From: Gemmatimonadaceae bacterium
GTDB lineage: Bacteria > Latescibacterota > UBA2968 > UBA8231
DNA: 44,933 nucleotides
Direction: 5' to 3'
NCBI GenBank assembly: GCA_026706075.1
Contig: JAPOZM010000023.1
Coordinates: 1 to 44,933, forward strand
The first letter of the stretch is position 1, and each line of letters starts with the position of its first letter. The notes under the pieces are model-generated. The model did no database searches, was not told the DNA's origin, and saw only the letters and a list, made by a program, of their open reading frames with translations. Of the stretch, positions 33,789 to 42,733 are shown in pieces. The translations under genes were made by a program, and so were the position numbers.

Positions 33789-35891
33789 TCACCGGCCGGG
33801 GCTCCCTTCCGCGCGATCGCTGGAGACCCTCTCCCCGGGGCGCGGACCGGGATTCTCCATCAGCTCCTGCAGGACCGCGTCGGCGACCTCGGTCTCCGTC
33901 TCCCGGCCGAGGTGGGCGGCCGATTCCACCGCGGCCCGGGCCGCCGTCTTCCCCGCCTGCTGCTCCGAAAGGCCGAGATCGGCGGCCGCCCCGCGCGCCG
34001 CCTTGACGGCGTGCCTGACCGCGTGGCCCACGTGCAGTCCGGCCTCGCTCGCCCCCTGGATGACGCCGTGCATGGCGCCGCGCAGCGCGTCGAGGGGATC
34101 GGCCGCGGTCCGGGCGAGGGCTTCCATGGTTCCCTGCATCGCCTCCTCCGCCGCGCTGCCAACCTCCATCGTGAGGTCCGCCGCCGCCCACATCGCTCCT
34201 TCCGTGGCGCCGGTGGCCACCTCGGCGCCCTGCCGGCCGATCTGCTCGACCGCGCCGGCGGCTTCCTCCACCCCCTGGCGGACGCGCACCGTCAGCTCGC
34301 CGGCCCGCATCTGTCCGTAGTCGAGTCCCTCCAGGGCCGCCTTGATCGTCGAAGAGAGCTGGTGGGCGGTGACGCCGACGGCCACGTCGAGCCCGGGGAT
34401 CGGCGGCAGCCGGCGCAGCGACGCCACCGGCAGTCTGGCCACGAAGCTCAGGCCCGGGACCGAGTTCAGCACCCGCAGGTTCTGGCGGGTCTGCGACGCA
34501 AGCTCGTCCATCACCACCTCGCTCTTCGCCTCTCCCTCCTCCCGGAGGCCGGCCAGCACGCCGAGGGTGACGAGACCGAGGACGAAGGCGATGGCGAAGA
34601 GGAAGTCGAAGCCGGTCAGGAAGACCGCGGGGAAACCGACGGTGCGCACCGGATCAACCCACTGCACCGCGATCTCGAGGTGACGGACGCTGAAGAAGTC
34701 GGCGAAGGCGCCGCCGAGGAGCGGACCGACGCCGGCTCCCACGCTGGAGGCCAGGGAGGCGGCCGTCAGGTAGGTCATGGCCTGGGCCCGGGGCGCCATC
34801 TTCATGCGGATCGTCGTCGTGGCGATGTTGATGCCGGCGCTCGCGATCCCCATGAGCATGTGCAGGGCCGCGAGGAGGGGCACGGTGAAGGCGTGTTTCT
34901 CCGGCAGGGTGGTGAAGGTCCAGCCGAGGATGACGAGGAAGTAGAGGGACGAGCAGAGGGAGAGGACCGACTTGCTGCCGAACTGATCGACGAGGGGCCC
35001 CCAGACCCGCAGGAAGAGGACGTTGGCGACCTGGCTCAGCACCCCCAGCCCCACGACCCAGGTCAGGCTCATGCCGAGCTTCGTCAGCATGTAGACGGTG
35101 AAGAAGGGCACCGCCAGGTGGGCGACGAAGTTCCAGAGGAACAGGAAGTGGATCAGCTGCCGGAAGTTGCGGTCGCGGAAGGGGGCGCCAAGGGTGCCGA
35201 GCACCGAGGGGCGGCCGCCTTCGGGGACGACCATCCGCGGCTCCGGCATGCGCGCCATGAAGCCGACGGCCCCGAAGCCGAGGACGACGCTGCCGAAGAG
35301 CATGGCGTACGAATAGGCGAAGATCTCGTCGCTCGGGCCGGACGTCTTCCACCAGTCGATGTAGAGGGCCGCGAGGATCCCCGCCGCGGCCGAGGCGATC
35401 GTCGCCACCCGCAGGCGCCGGGCGAAGAATCCGCCCATGAGATCCTGCGGCACCAGGTCGCGGAGCCAGCCGTTCCAGCTCGGGCTCACGAAGGCGTTGC
35501 CCGCGCCTCGAAGTCCGATGAAGACGAGCATGAGGGTGACGGCCGTGGCGCCGGGCACCTCGAAGAGGAAGGGGAGCAGGGCGATGGGGACCCACGTGGC
35601 GTAGGTGACGAAGTAGGCGGTGACGGCCACGGCCTTGCGCAGGCGCAGGCGCTCGACGGCGAGGATGGCGAGCAGTTGCAGGGGCTGCATGACGAAGGGG
35701 ATCGCCGTCATGATGCCGATGTGGAAGTTGGACGCGCCGAGGATCAGGGCGAAGGAGGCGAGGAAGCCGCCGGAGGCCAGTCCGTCGGCCCCGGACGCCC
35801 AGACGGCCTGGCGGGTCATGTGGCCGAGCCCGCGCCGGCGCTCTCGATCGTCGAGGTCGGGAACGGGCTGGAAGAGTCTGGGAATGGCCAT
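33789..35891 (-). CDS. MFS transporter with ~230-residue Ala-rich helical tail
   Basis: 700 residues. Residues ~30-470 form a 12-helix MFS domain (G-F-L-A-S-F-A-L-I-L-G-A..., S-P-S-W-N-G-W-L, A-G-I-N-I-A-T-T-T-I-R). From ~475 there is no further membrane segment. The tail is made of E/A/G-rich amphipathic helices (V-R-Q-G-V-E-E-A-A-G-A-V, L-D-A-L-R-G-A-M-H-G-V, A-A-R-G-A-A-A-D-L-G) resembling LEA- or apolipoprotein-like segments. Substrate unknown. It heads the operon with the two secreted paralogs and diverges from the five-repeat membrane protein across 75 bp that show no clear promoter. The tail is unusual for an MFS protein. Confidence 0.8.
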   Translation of the reverse strand: MAIPRLFQPVPDLDDRERRRGLGHMTRQAVWASGADGLASGGFLASFALILGASNFHIGIMTAIPFVMQPLQLLAILAVERLRLRKAVAVTAYFVTYATWVPIALLPFLFEVPGATAVTLMLVFIGLRGAGNAFVSPSWNGWLRDLVPQDLMGGFFARRLRVATIASAAAGILAALYIDWWKTSGPSDEIFAYSYAMLFGSVVLGFGAVGFMARMPEPRMVVPEGGRPSVLGTLGAPFRDRNFRQLIHFLFLWNFVAHLAVPFFTVYMLTKLGMSLTWVVGLGVLSQVANVLFLRVWGPLVDQFGSKSVLSLCSSLYFLVILGWTFTTLPEKHAFTVPLLAALHMLMGIASAGINIATTTIRMKMAPRAQAMTYLTAASLASSVGAGVGPLLGGAFADFFSVRHLEIAVQWVDPVRTVGFPAVFLTGFDFLFAIAFVLGLVTLGVLAGLREEGEAKSEVVMDELASQTRQNLRVLNSVPGLSFVARLPVASLRRLPPIPGLDVAVGVTAHQLSSTIKAALEGLDYGQMRAGELTVRVRQGVEEAAGAVEQIGRQGAEVATGATEGAMWAAADLTMEVGSAAEEAMQGTMEALARTAADPLDALRGAMHGVIQGASEAGLHVGHAVRHAVKAARGAAADLGLSEQQAGKTAARAAVESAAHLGRETETEVADAVLQELMENPGPRPGERVSSDRAEGSPGR

Positions 35892-35966
35892 GTGCCGCTT
35901 TCTCCCCGGGGCGCGGGGCGGTTAATTCAGCCCCTTGGCCGACCGTCGAAGATAGCCGGAGCTCCC

Positions 35967-37079
35967 ATGAGACACACAACGACCACCTGGGCCCTCTCCT
36001 GGGCGCTGAGTCTCGCCCTCCTCGGACGGCCGGCGGAAGCGCTTGCCGGCGGTTCCGGGGAGCCGCAGGCCGGCCCCGACGACCGGCGGTCCGGCCGCAG
36101 GGGGATCGTGACCTGGGCGACGATCTACGGGTTCAGCCTGTACGGGCCGGGGACGATCCAGCTGCTCGACATCGAGTCCGAACGCCGGGTGGCCGGACTG
36201 CAGATGCTGATCGGCGGCGGCTCGTTCTTCTGGGCCCTCGAGGGCACCCGCGACTACCAGCTCGGCGCCGGACGTTCCCTCCTGATCCTCGGAGGCAGCT
36301 GGGCCGGCACCCTCTACGGACTTGGAGTCCCCGTGCTCTTCAAGTCGGAGAACGACAAGGCCTACTGGGCCGCCGCCATGATCGGCACGCCGGCCGGCGG
36401 GCTGCTCGCCTACGGACTCAGCTCCCACCGGTGGTTCGAGAGGGGCGAGACGGACCTGATGGTCGCCGGCGGACTGAGCGGCGGGCTCTACGGCGTCGCC
36501 ATTCCCTATCTCCTCGACATCGAGGACCTCGACGAGTGGACCCAGGCCCGCATCTACGTCGCCTCCGCCATGGTGGGTACGCCCGCCGGCGTGTGGACGG
36601 CGACGAGATGGTTGCGCGGCCGATCGATCAGCCAGGGCCGGGCCCATCTGCTCTCCCTGGGGGGAGTCGTCGGCGCCGGCTATGCGAGCGGGGTCCTCAG
36701 CCTCGGCGACGTGGAGAATCCCCGGGCCCATGTCCTGGCCGCCATGCTCGGCGCGCCCTTGGGCACCTACCTCGGTCACCGGTGGACGGGCGAGGAGGAG
36801 TACACGCCGGCCCGCGCCAGGTGGATCATCCTCGGCGCCTACGTGGGAAGCCTCTTCGGCACCGGGGTTGCCCTGCTGACCGACTCGGAGGAGCACCAGC
36901 CCTACGTCCTGGGGAACATCCTCGGGTCCGCCGCGGGCATCTGGTATTCCCACGGTCTCACGCGCGAGAGCCGGAGCCCCGGGCCTGAACGGGCCTCCGT
37001 CTCGGTGCCTTCACTCGGCCAGTGGGCGGCCATGGGCCTGACAGGCCTTCCCGTGGAGCTGGTGCGTATCACGTTCTGA
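35967..37079 (+). CDS. Membrane protein of five internal Gly-rich repeats
   Basis: 370 residues from the ATG at 35967 (GGAG upstream); residues 1-~28 form a signal peptide. The body is five tandem copies of a ~50-60-residue unit: G-G-x-x-G-x-x-Y-G-x-G-V, then L-x-D-x-E, a polar turn, then A-x-M-I/L-G-x-P-A-G. The copies begin near residues 48, 108, 158, 228 and 285. Each could give two Gly-zipper membrane strands or helices, so an outer- or inner-membrane barrel or bundle is likely. I know no family. Downstream genes follow at 22 bp in the same direction. Confidence 0.65.
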   Translation: MRHTTTTWALSWALSLALLGRPAEALAGGSGEPQAGPDDRRSGRRGIVTWATIYGFSLYGPGTIQLLDIESERRVAGLQMLIGGGSFFWALEGTRDYQLGAGRSLLILGGSWAGTLYGLGVPVLFKSENDKAYWAAAMIGTPAGGLLAYGLSSHRWFERGETDLMVAGGLSGGLYGVAIPYLLDIEDLDEWTQARIYVASAMVGTPAGVWTATRWLRGRSISQGRAHLLSLGGVVGAGYASGVLSLGDVENPRAHVLAAMLGAPLGTYLGHRWTGEEEYTPARARWIILGAYVGSLFGTGVALLTDSEEHQPYVLGNILGSAAGIWYSHGLTRESRSPGPERASVSVPSLGQWAAMGLTGLPVELVRITF

Positions 37080-37101
37080 TCACGAAAGGGGATGTTGGAG
37101 A

Positions 37102-38007
37102 ATGACCGAAGCCTACGTGGTGGACAAGAACCTGGGGCAGCCGTTGGTGGTGGAAGAAGGCGACCTGCCGACCCACAACGCCGACGGCGAGCCCGTGGTC
37201 GAGCTGACGGACGAGCAGAAGTACCTCTTCGACGTCCGGGGGTGGCTGCTGGTGCCCGAGGTGCTGGCCGACGACGAGATCGAGGCGATGCGCGAGTACG
37301 CATTGCGAGTGACGAACCAGCCGGAGTCGCTGCCCGAGCACGAGCGCTCCTACGTGGCGGGACCGCTGGAGAAGCTCACCGACCACCCGGTGGTGGTGGG
37401 CTTCCTCAACGAGTTCCTCGCCTTCCCGGGTCTGTCCAGCTCGGAGTGCTACGGCTTCCGCATGGAGGGCGCCCACCTGCGCAACCCGGCGGCGACGGCC
37501 GACCGGCAGGGGGCCTTCAACCCCCACAACGGCAGCGGCTTCTTCCGCTTCGCCGTCGACTCCCACCATTACCAGAGCATCCCCGGCAAGTCCTTCAGCG
37601 GCCTGACCCGGGTCGTGTGGGAACTGGCCCCGGTCAAGATGTGGCAGGGCGGCACGTTCCTGGCCACGGGGAGCCACAAGGCCGCCTACCCCGGGGGCGC
37701 CGCCATCCAGGACCCGAACTCGGCCGTGTGGGAGACCTACGAGTGCCCGGCCGGGTCGGTCCTGTTCTTCACCGAGGCCCTGGCCCACAGCACCTCGCCG
37801 TGGACGAATACGGACAACGAGCGGGTGGGAGTCTTCAACCTCTACAACAGCGTCGGCTCCCGGTGGAGCTCGTGGTCGCCGCCGGACAAGCTCGTCGAGC
37901 AGATGCCCCCCATGCGCCGGACCCTCTTCCGCGAGACCTGGTGCGCCGACAACCTGCCCGGCTACCGCTACGGGGGGCAGAACCAGCGGGACCGCCCGGT
38001 GGCCTGA
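37102..38007 (+). CDS. Phytanoyl-CoA dioxygenase-family protein with HxG iron motif
   Basis: 301 residues; ribosome site GGAG five bases before the ATG. PhyH fold shown by L-T-D-E-Q-K-Y-L-F-D-V-R-G-W-L-L-V-P near residue 36, G-G-T-F-L-A-T-G-S-H-K near 185, and the distal His in E-A-L-A-H-S-T near 230. The first iron-motif candidate reads P-H-N-G (H-x-G), not H-x-D. In some iron halogenases (SyrB2, WelO5) Ala or Gly replaces this Asp so a halide can bind; whether that applies here is open. It overlaps the next gene by one base (TGATG). Confidence 0.85.
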   Translation: MTEAYVVDKNLGQPLVVEEGDLPTHNADGEPVVELTDEQKYLFDVRGWLLVPEVLADDEIEAMREYALRVTNQPESLPEHERSYVAGPLEKLTDHPVVVGFLNEFLAFPGLSSSECYGFRMEGAHLRNPAATADRQGAFNPHNGSGFFRFAVDSHHYQSIPGKSFSGLTRVVWELAPVKMWQGGTFLATGSHKAAYPGGAAIQDPNSAVWETYECPAGSVLFFTEALAHSTSPWTNTDNERVGVFNLYNSVGSRWSSWSPPDKLVEQMPPMRRTLFRETWCADNLPGYRYGGQNQRDRPVA

Positions 38008-38996
38008 TGTACATCCAGGACCAGGTCTCCGTCGACCAGCTCGACACCGGCCACCTGGGTTTCTTCCGCGCCATCGGCGTCGACTCCATCCACCTGGACC
38101 TGCGCGGCGGGGTGGCCAACGCGGCCGACACCTCGCTGGCCCAGGACCTGAGAGCCGGCAAGGACTGCACCGACGCGCTGTCCCGGGCGCGGGAGAAGGT
38201 CGAGTCCCACGGCCTGAGGCTGAACAACATCTTCATGCCCGCCTGGGAGGAGATCACCCTCGCCCGGGAGGACATGGACGAGAAGATCGGCCACTGGTGC
38301 CGCATGGTGGAGAGCGTGGGCCGCGCCGGCATCCCCTGCGTGGGCTGGAACTTCAAGCCCATGGGCAACTTCCGCACCCCCTCGGACACCGGGAGAGGAG
38401 GCGCGAGATACAGCACCTTCGACTACGCCGTCTTCGACCAGGACCGCCCCGAGCCGCACGATCCCCCCGTGGACGAGGCCCAGATGTGGCAGCGCATGGA
38501 GCGCTTCCTCGCGGCGGCCGTCCCCGCCGCCGAGAAGGCCGGCGTGCGCCTGGCCCTGCACCCCGACGACCCGCCCATCCCCGAGCCCCTGGGCGGCGTG
38601 GCCCAGATCTGCTCCACCCTCGAGCAGTTCCGCCGAATCTTCTTCGAGATCGCCCCGAGCCCGAGCAACTGCATGCTCTTCTGCCAGGGCTGCATGACCG
38701 AGTTGCTGGGCCCGGAGAAGGTCTACGCCGCCATCGCCGAGATGGCCTCAGCCGACAAGATCGCCTGGGTCCACTTCAGGAACGTGCGGGGGCAGCTGCC
38801 GAGGTTCACCGAGGTCTTCATCGACGAAGGCGAGGTCGACATGCGACGGGCGATGGAGGTGTACCGGGACAACGGGTTTGAGGGGCCCTACATGGTGGAC
38901 CACACGCCTGCCATTGGGGAGGGGTTCGGGGCGTTGCATGGGAAGGCGTATGCGATCGGGTACATCCGGGCGTTGGTGGAGGTGGTGTATGGGTGA
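38007..38996 (+). CDS. Mannonate dehydratase-like sugar-acid enzyme (UxuA-type TIM barrel)
   Basis: 329 residues, shorter than E. coli UxuA (~394). UxuA-family signatures: L-A-L-H-P-D-D-P-P near residue 185, N-C-M-L-F-C-Q-G-C near 222, and W-V-H-F-R-N-V-R near 255, followed by E-V-F-I-D-E-G-E-V-D-M; these supply the divalent-metal ligands. UxuA dehydrates D-mannonate to 2-keto-3-deoxygluconate in uronate use, which fits the PL22-like lyase at the other end of the window. The shorter group often has unknown sugar substrates. It starts at TGATG, translationally coupled to the dioxygenase. Confidence 0.8.
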   Translation: MYIQDQVSVDQLDTGHLGFFRAIGVDSIHLDLRGGVANAADTSLAQDLRAGKDCTDALSRAREKVESHGLRLNNIFMPAWEEITLAREDMDEKIGHWCRMVESVGRAGIPCVGWNFKPMGNFRTPSDTGRGGARYSTFDYAVFDQDRPEPHDPPVDEAQMWQRMERFLAAAVPAAEKAGVRLALHPDDPPIPEPLGGVAQICSTLEQFRRIFFEIAPSPSNCMLFCQGCMTELLGPEKVYAAIAEMASADKIAWVHFRNVRGQLPRFTEVFIDEGEVDMRRAMEVYRDNGFEGPYMVDHTPAIGEGFGALHGKAYAIGYIRALVEVVYG

Positions 38997-39024
38997 GGGG
39001 GAGGCCTCATCATGAACATCGTAA

Positions 39025-42000
39025 CTATTGCGTGGCAATCCGGTACAGTCCCTGAAACCGGGAATCGGCGGCTAGAGCCGGTTCCGTAGCTTGCATGGTA
39101 TCGAGAATTTTGCGGAGGATTCTCCGTTGATGACCGGGTAGAATGTCGGCCTCTGCTACACGGCAGAGAACCTGAAGCATGTAGTCAGGATGCTGCTCTG
39201 CATGCCCGTTCTGGCTGAGGCAATACAGGTCGTGCCCTTCTATAGGCCGTAGGTAGGGCAACGACCACTCCGCCGCGTCAGGAAAAGCATCGCCGCACTC
39301 CGTGAGCATCGCCAGCACCCCCTTCGAGGTTCCAGCAGAATTGCGGCCCGTTGCCTGGGGCCAATAGCGCTCAAGCCACGGGCGAACCTTGACCTGCCAA
39401 GTGTCTCCCCGATCGGACGCCTCACCCCTTAGGCGTTGCGTCAGGCTTTGGAGCACCTCTATCAGGGCTCTATCAGACATCGCTCCCACGACCCGCTGAA
39501 CTTCATCTGGGGTCAACTGGTTTGGCGCCTCAAGGCAGATAGATATGAACAACCCTATGAGATTTGCTCGACCCTGACTCCCACCGGGATCGATGCACAG
39601 CACTTCGAGAAAGGGCTCCCTGATCGCCAAGAGAAGATCCGGGCCCACACTTGGCGACCAGCCAAATGCGGACCATAGGTCCGTTGCTTCTCTCGTACTA
39701 CCAGGGCTGAGACGCGCAATCAGATGTTTCCGAGTCCAATCAGGGTCAATTGTGAACAGGTAATGCAGCCTCGTTGCCAGCAGCACTCGGCCAAGATGTC
39801 CGTCTGGATCGCCACCAATCGGCTTGAAGTAAGGGAGTACTGGTGCTGGCAACCCTACGCCTTCCTGCTGTTCATAGTTCCGCAGTCGGCTGAGGGCTGC
39901 TTCCGCTAGTTTCCCAGCTGGGTGATTCAAAGCTTGCGTTAGGGGGTCGTCCGGGTGGCCCATCTCTGGCAGGCTACTACCAACCCCGCTCCAGGCCTTC
40001 TCCCATAGCTTCGCTAGTTCGCATTCTCGGTCGGTGCCGTACTTCTCTGCCAGATCCTTGATGAAGTCCGCAGCGGCAGAACCGACATCGGCAAACAAGC
40101 CGCCAGGGGCCGTGGCAAGCACCCGCCCGAGATATACCTGCAATCTGAGACTATGCTCTTCTCCATCCCGCCGACCCGGTAATCCCCACAGAAACCCCTG
40201 CCAGATCGCCTCGGGCCACCTTCCGCGTTGTGCGAGACGCCGCAGCGCCGAGGCTGCCTTGACTGGCTTGACGAGAGCAAGCCCTCGGTAGGCGTCACGG
40301 CCGATCACCTCTCTTTCGATCGCGGATACGACATCGCCAATCGAACCTTGAACGAGATCCTTCGGAGCGAAGGCCTCTTCGCTGATCCACCCCCCTTCCT
40401 CCTGCCACGCAGCAAACTCATCGCGTTCGTCTACTTCGCTCTCGGCAGCCAGTCCGGCTTCCTGCACCAGTGCTCTCGCCTCTAGGTTAAGGCGTATCCC
40501 GGACAGGCCCAGTCTATGGAGACGCAACGCCTTCTCATGTGGGATGGACTCAGGTCGTAGGATCCGACGCGCCTGACCCTTTGGTCCGGCAAGGATGGCG
40601 CGCACGACCTCAACACGCAATCTACGGGGCAGACGTGAACCGGCTACTCGGAGGAACCGAAACACTTCGCGGCGCAATTCCCACTCCCACACCCCGGGGC
40701 TTCTGCCCGCCACCAGTAGTTGTCTTGCAAAATGGATGTCTGACTCTACATCATCGGTAAGGGCGTGAAGAACAAGCCTCTTGAACAGAGGTTTGGCAGA
40801 CAACGCCCAACGCTGAAGCAGGTTGTCTCCACGCCTTCGATCAGTATCTGCCAAAGCGAGATGACTATCGCGGACTAGATCGATAAGAAAGACCCACTCA
40901 TCGAGAGCTTGGTTCTGTTGGTGGTCTGCAATCGAAGGCCGATAGAGCGTCGAACTTGAAGGGAAGCCGTCATCATCCTCAGCCAGAATCAGCGCCTTCT
41001 CAAGGTAGCCCGTCAGCGTCTCGGCATGCCGTGACAGGACCGCATCCTTCCCCAGTACACTCGCAAACTGGTCCAGAGTGTCCCTGTTCCCAGCCATCAA
41101 TCTCAGATGACCGCAGCTGTTAAGGGGAGACACTGACTCCTCCTCATTCTCCAGATAGTGTCGAAATGTTACCGTCGAGCTGGGGCCCCGCAAGGCCACG
41201 AGGCGCGGCTCGATGCTCCGGATCACGCCATCTTCGATTTGACGTCGCTCAGTCTCCGTTCGTGCCGCGACGTACTGCTCGGCTGTGAACTCAAGGTTCC
41301 AGGGGTTATCGGGCTCAGCGTCCGATACGATGGTCCAGAGGAGTCGCAGCCGAGGTGGGATTTCCGAACTGGGGCTTGCCAGCGAGGCCTTGACCTCCTG
41401 CCGGAGACCGGGATGGAGGTGGCCCCCACTCCGCAACACCCAACCCAGAACCTGAGGCACATGAATGTGTCGAGCTATCCAGCGGGCAATGCTCCGCCTT
41501 GGCTGGTCTAAGGTGTAGGGGGTCACCCCTTGGTATCCGCTATCCACTAGCCGCACAACTTCGGGTCCTTGATCTGCTGCCCCCCCACTGGGATCAACCG
41601 CGACACAAGACAGCAGGCCCTCTTCGTGGAACATGTCGAGCCATCGCTCGACCTTTGGGAAGTCGTCCTCGTCCGTGATCGGCGGCTCGTCGGCCAGAGC
41701 CTTCGCGGCCACCGGATCCTGTAACGCCCAGACAACCCGTTCCACAACCGGATCGTTCAGCCCTGCGGGCATCTTGGATATGCCGTTGATTCCGATCTGA
41801 GAACGGGCAAGAAAGGGGTCCCTTCGAATTCTCGCCCACTCAATCAGCGTCTCGGCAAGTAGCCGATGGTCGTCCCGCCTGTCGTAGAGAATCGGCTCGA
41901 CACTCTTGGCCAGCCATCGATCACGCGCCCTCTCACAGCCGACTGAGGTGCCGTCGTAATCAGCGAAGGCGAATGCCCTCTCAACCGGGGCGCCCCTACC

Positions 42001-42102
42001 AGTCTCCGCGGCAAGGGCGTCGACCATGTAGCTCATTACCGGATCGTCGATGCTGTATCCCACGAAGAGAACGATGAATTCGCGGAAGAGTTTCGGTGAC
42101 AA
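39025..42102 (-). CDS. SIR2-DUF4020-like defence protein, C-terminal ~1025 residues (after frameshift)
   Basis: Continuation of the SIR2 gene in another frame. It opens with L-F-R-E-F-I-V-L-F-V-G-Y-S-I-D-D-P-V-M, the last strand of the SIR2 fold (V-G-Y-S-x-x-D), then runs ~950 residues of mostly helical sequence ending Y-R-I-A-T-Q, matching my memory of DUF4020-type SIR2 proteins. No TM segments, no nuclease or ATPase motif. If read alone it would need a TTG start inside the SIR2 domain, so I treat it as the 3' part of one ~1228-codon gene. SIR2 proteins of this kind destroy NAD+ on phage infection; the large C-terminal part would be the sensor (inference). Confidence 0.75.
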   Translation of the reverse strand: MSPKLFREFIVLFVGYSIDDPVMSYMVDALAAETGRGAPVERAFAFADYDGTSVGCERARDRWLAKSVEPILYDRRDDHRLLAETLIEWARIRRDPFLARSQIGINGISKMPAGLNDPVVERVVWALQDPVAAKALADEPPITDEDDFPKVERWLDMFHEEGLLSCVAVDPSGGAADQGPEVVRLVDSGYQGVTPYTLDQPRRSIARWIARHIHVPQVLGWVLRSGGHLHPGLRQEVKASLASPSSEIPPRLRLLWTIVSDAEPDNPWNLEFTAEQYVAARTETERRQIEDGVIRSIEPRLVALRGPSSTVTFRHYLENEEESVSPLNSCGHLRLMAGNRDTLDQFASVLGKDAVLSRHAETLTGYLEKALILAEDDDGFPSSSTLYRPSIADHQQNQALDEWVFLIDLVRDSHLALADTDRRRGDNLLQRWALSAKPLFKRLVLHALTDDVESDIHFARQLLVAGRSPGVWEWELRREVFRFLRVAGSRLPRRLRVEVVRAILAGPKGQARRILRPESIPHEKALRLHRLGLSGIRLNLEARALVQEAGLAAESEVDERDEFAAWQEEGGWISEEAFAPKDLVQGSIGDVVSAIEREVIGRDAYRGLALVKPVKAASALRRLAQRGRWPEAIWQGFLWGLPGRRDGEEHSLRLQVYLGRVLATAPGGLFADVGSAAADFIKDLAEKYGTDRECELAKLWEKAWSGVGSSLPEMGHPDDPLTQALNHPAGKLAEAALSRLRNYEQQEGVGLPAPVLPYFKPIGGDPDGHLGRVLLATRLHYLFTIDPDWTRKHLIARLSPGSTREATDLWSAFGWSPSVGPDLLLAIREPFLEVLCIDPGGSQGRANLIGLFISICLEAPNQLTPDEVQRVVGAMSDRALIEVLQSLTQRLRGEASDRGDTWQVKVRPWLERYWPQATGRNSAGTSKGVLAMLTECGDAFPDAAEWSLPYLRPIEGHDLYCLSQNGHAEQHPDYMLQVLCRVAEADILPGHQRRILRKILDTMQATEPALAADSRFQGLYRIATQ

Positions 42103-42712
42103 ATCGCGCCGCCCACTGCTCCGTCAAGTACGCCCGACCGAAATCTGCAGCAGTGAGAACTAGGTTGGAACCGTCGTCATCCGGGACAATCCGACCATGT
42201 AAGTGCACCAGGGTCGACCAGTTGTGCCGCTTCGGGATCGGCAACTTGGGAGCGGCATCAACGAGCTGTTCGTCCAGGCCCGCTTCGACGAAGCGTTCGT
42301 CGAAATTCGTGGTGATCAGGCGAACGCCCTGCTGGTGGCGTGACAAATCGATCAAAGCCTCATGGACGTGGAGTGGTCCGGTTGGCTTCTGGGAGAGGCG
42401 TTCAATGACTGTGCCGCGTAGAGCTTGCGGTCCTAGACGGCTCTCTCTCTCGAGAAGGCTGAGAGCTTTGTCGAACCTGGGCCTCCGCCGGTCAGGATCT
42501 GGCTCATCGCAGTCAAGGGCTTCACGCTCGACAGCGTCGGGTTCCATTTGGTTTGCGGCGTACACATATCGTACGAGATCCCCAAAGCTGGGCAGGCAAG
42601 AGCCTGTACCTGCTGAGATGCCAGCGCCGCAGAAGAGGAGAACTCTGCCGCTGTCCAACTCATTGAGGAGATGGACTGGGACAATTGGTCCATCGGGGAC
42701 AAGTTCAGGCAT
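41996..42712 (-). CDS. SIR2-DUF4020-like defence protein, N-terminal SIR2 part
   Basis: Genuine coding runs from the ATG at 42712 for 207 codons (to ~42092); beyond that this frame is out of register. SIR2 NAD-binding motifs: L-F-C-G-A-G-I-S-A-G (29-35), I-T-T-N-F-D (133-138, catalytic Asn) and L-V-H-L-H-G (168-173, catalytic His region). One extra A in the run at 42091-42093 (GAAA instead of GAA) shifts the frame; with it removed, V-T-E joins to L-F-R-E-F. It follows the VRR-NUC gene by 21 bp. Either a recent mutation, a phase-variable or slippage site, or a sequencing error. Confidence 0.8.
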   Translation of the reverse strand: MPELVPDGPIVPVHLLNELDSGRVLLFCGAGISAGTGSCLPSFGDLVRYVYAANQMEPDAVEREALDCDEPDPDRRRPRFDKALSLLERESRLGPQALRGTVIERLSQKPTGPLHVHEALIDLSRHQQGVRLITTNFDERFVEAGLDEQLVDAAPKLPIPKRHNWSTLVHLHGRIVPDDDGSNLVLTAADFGRAYLTEQWAARFVTETLPRIHRSLRGIQHRRSGNELHGRRPCRGDW

Positions 42713-42733
42713 GGGCCAGCAATTCTTGGAAGG

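Noticed and set aside
30166..34191. N-terminal extension of the active metallopeptidase paralog upstream of 33771
   Set aside because: The ATG at 33771 gives an immediate signal peptide; the extension is antisense-like Arg/Gly-rich sequence overlapping the MFS gene.
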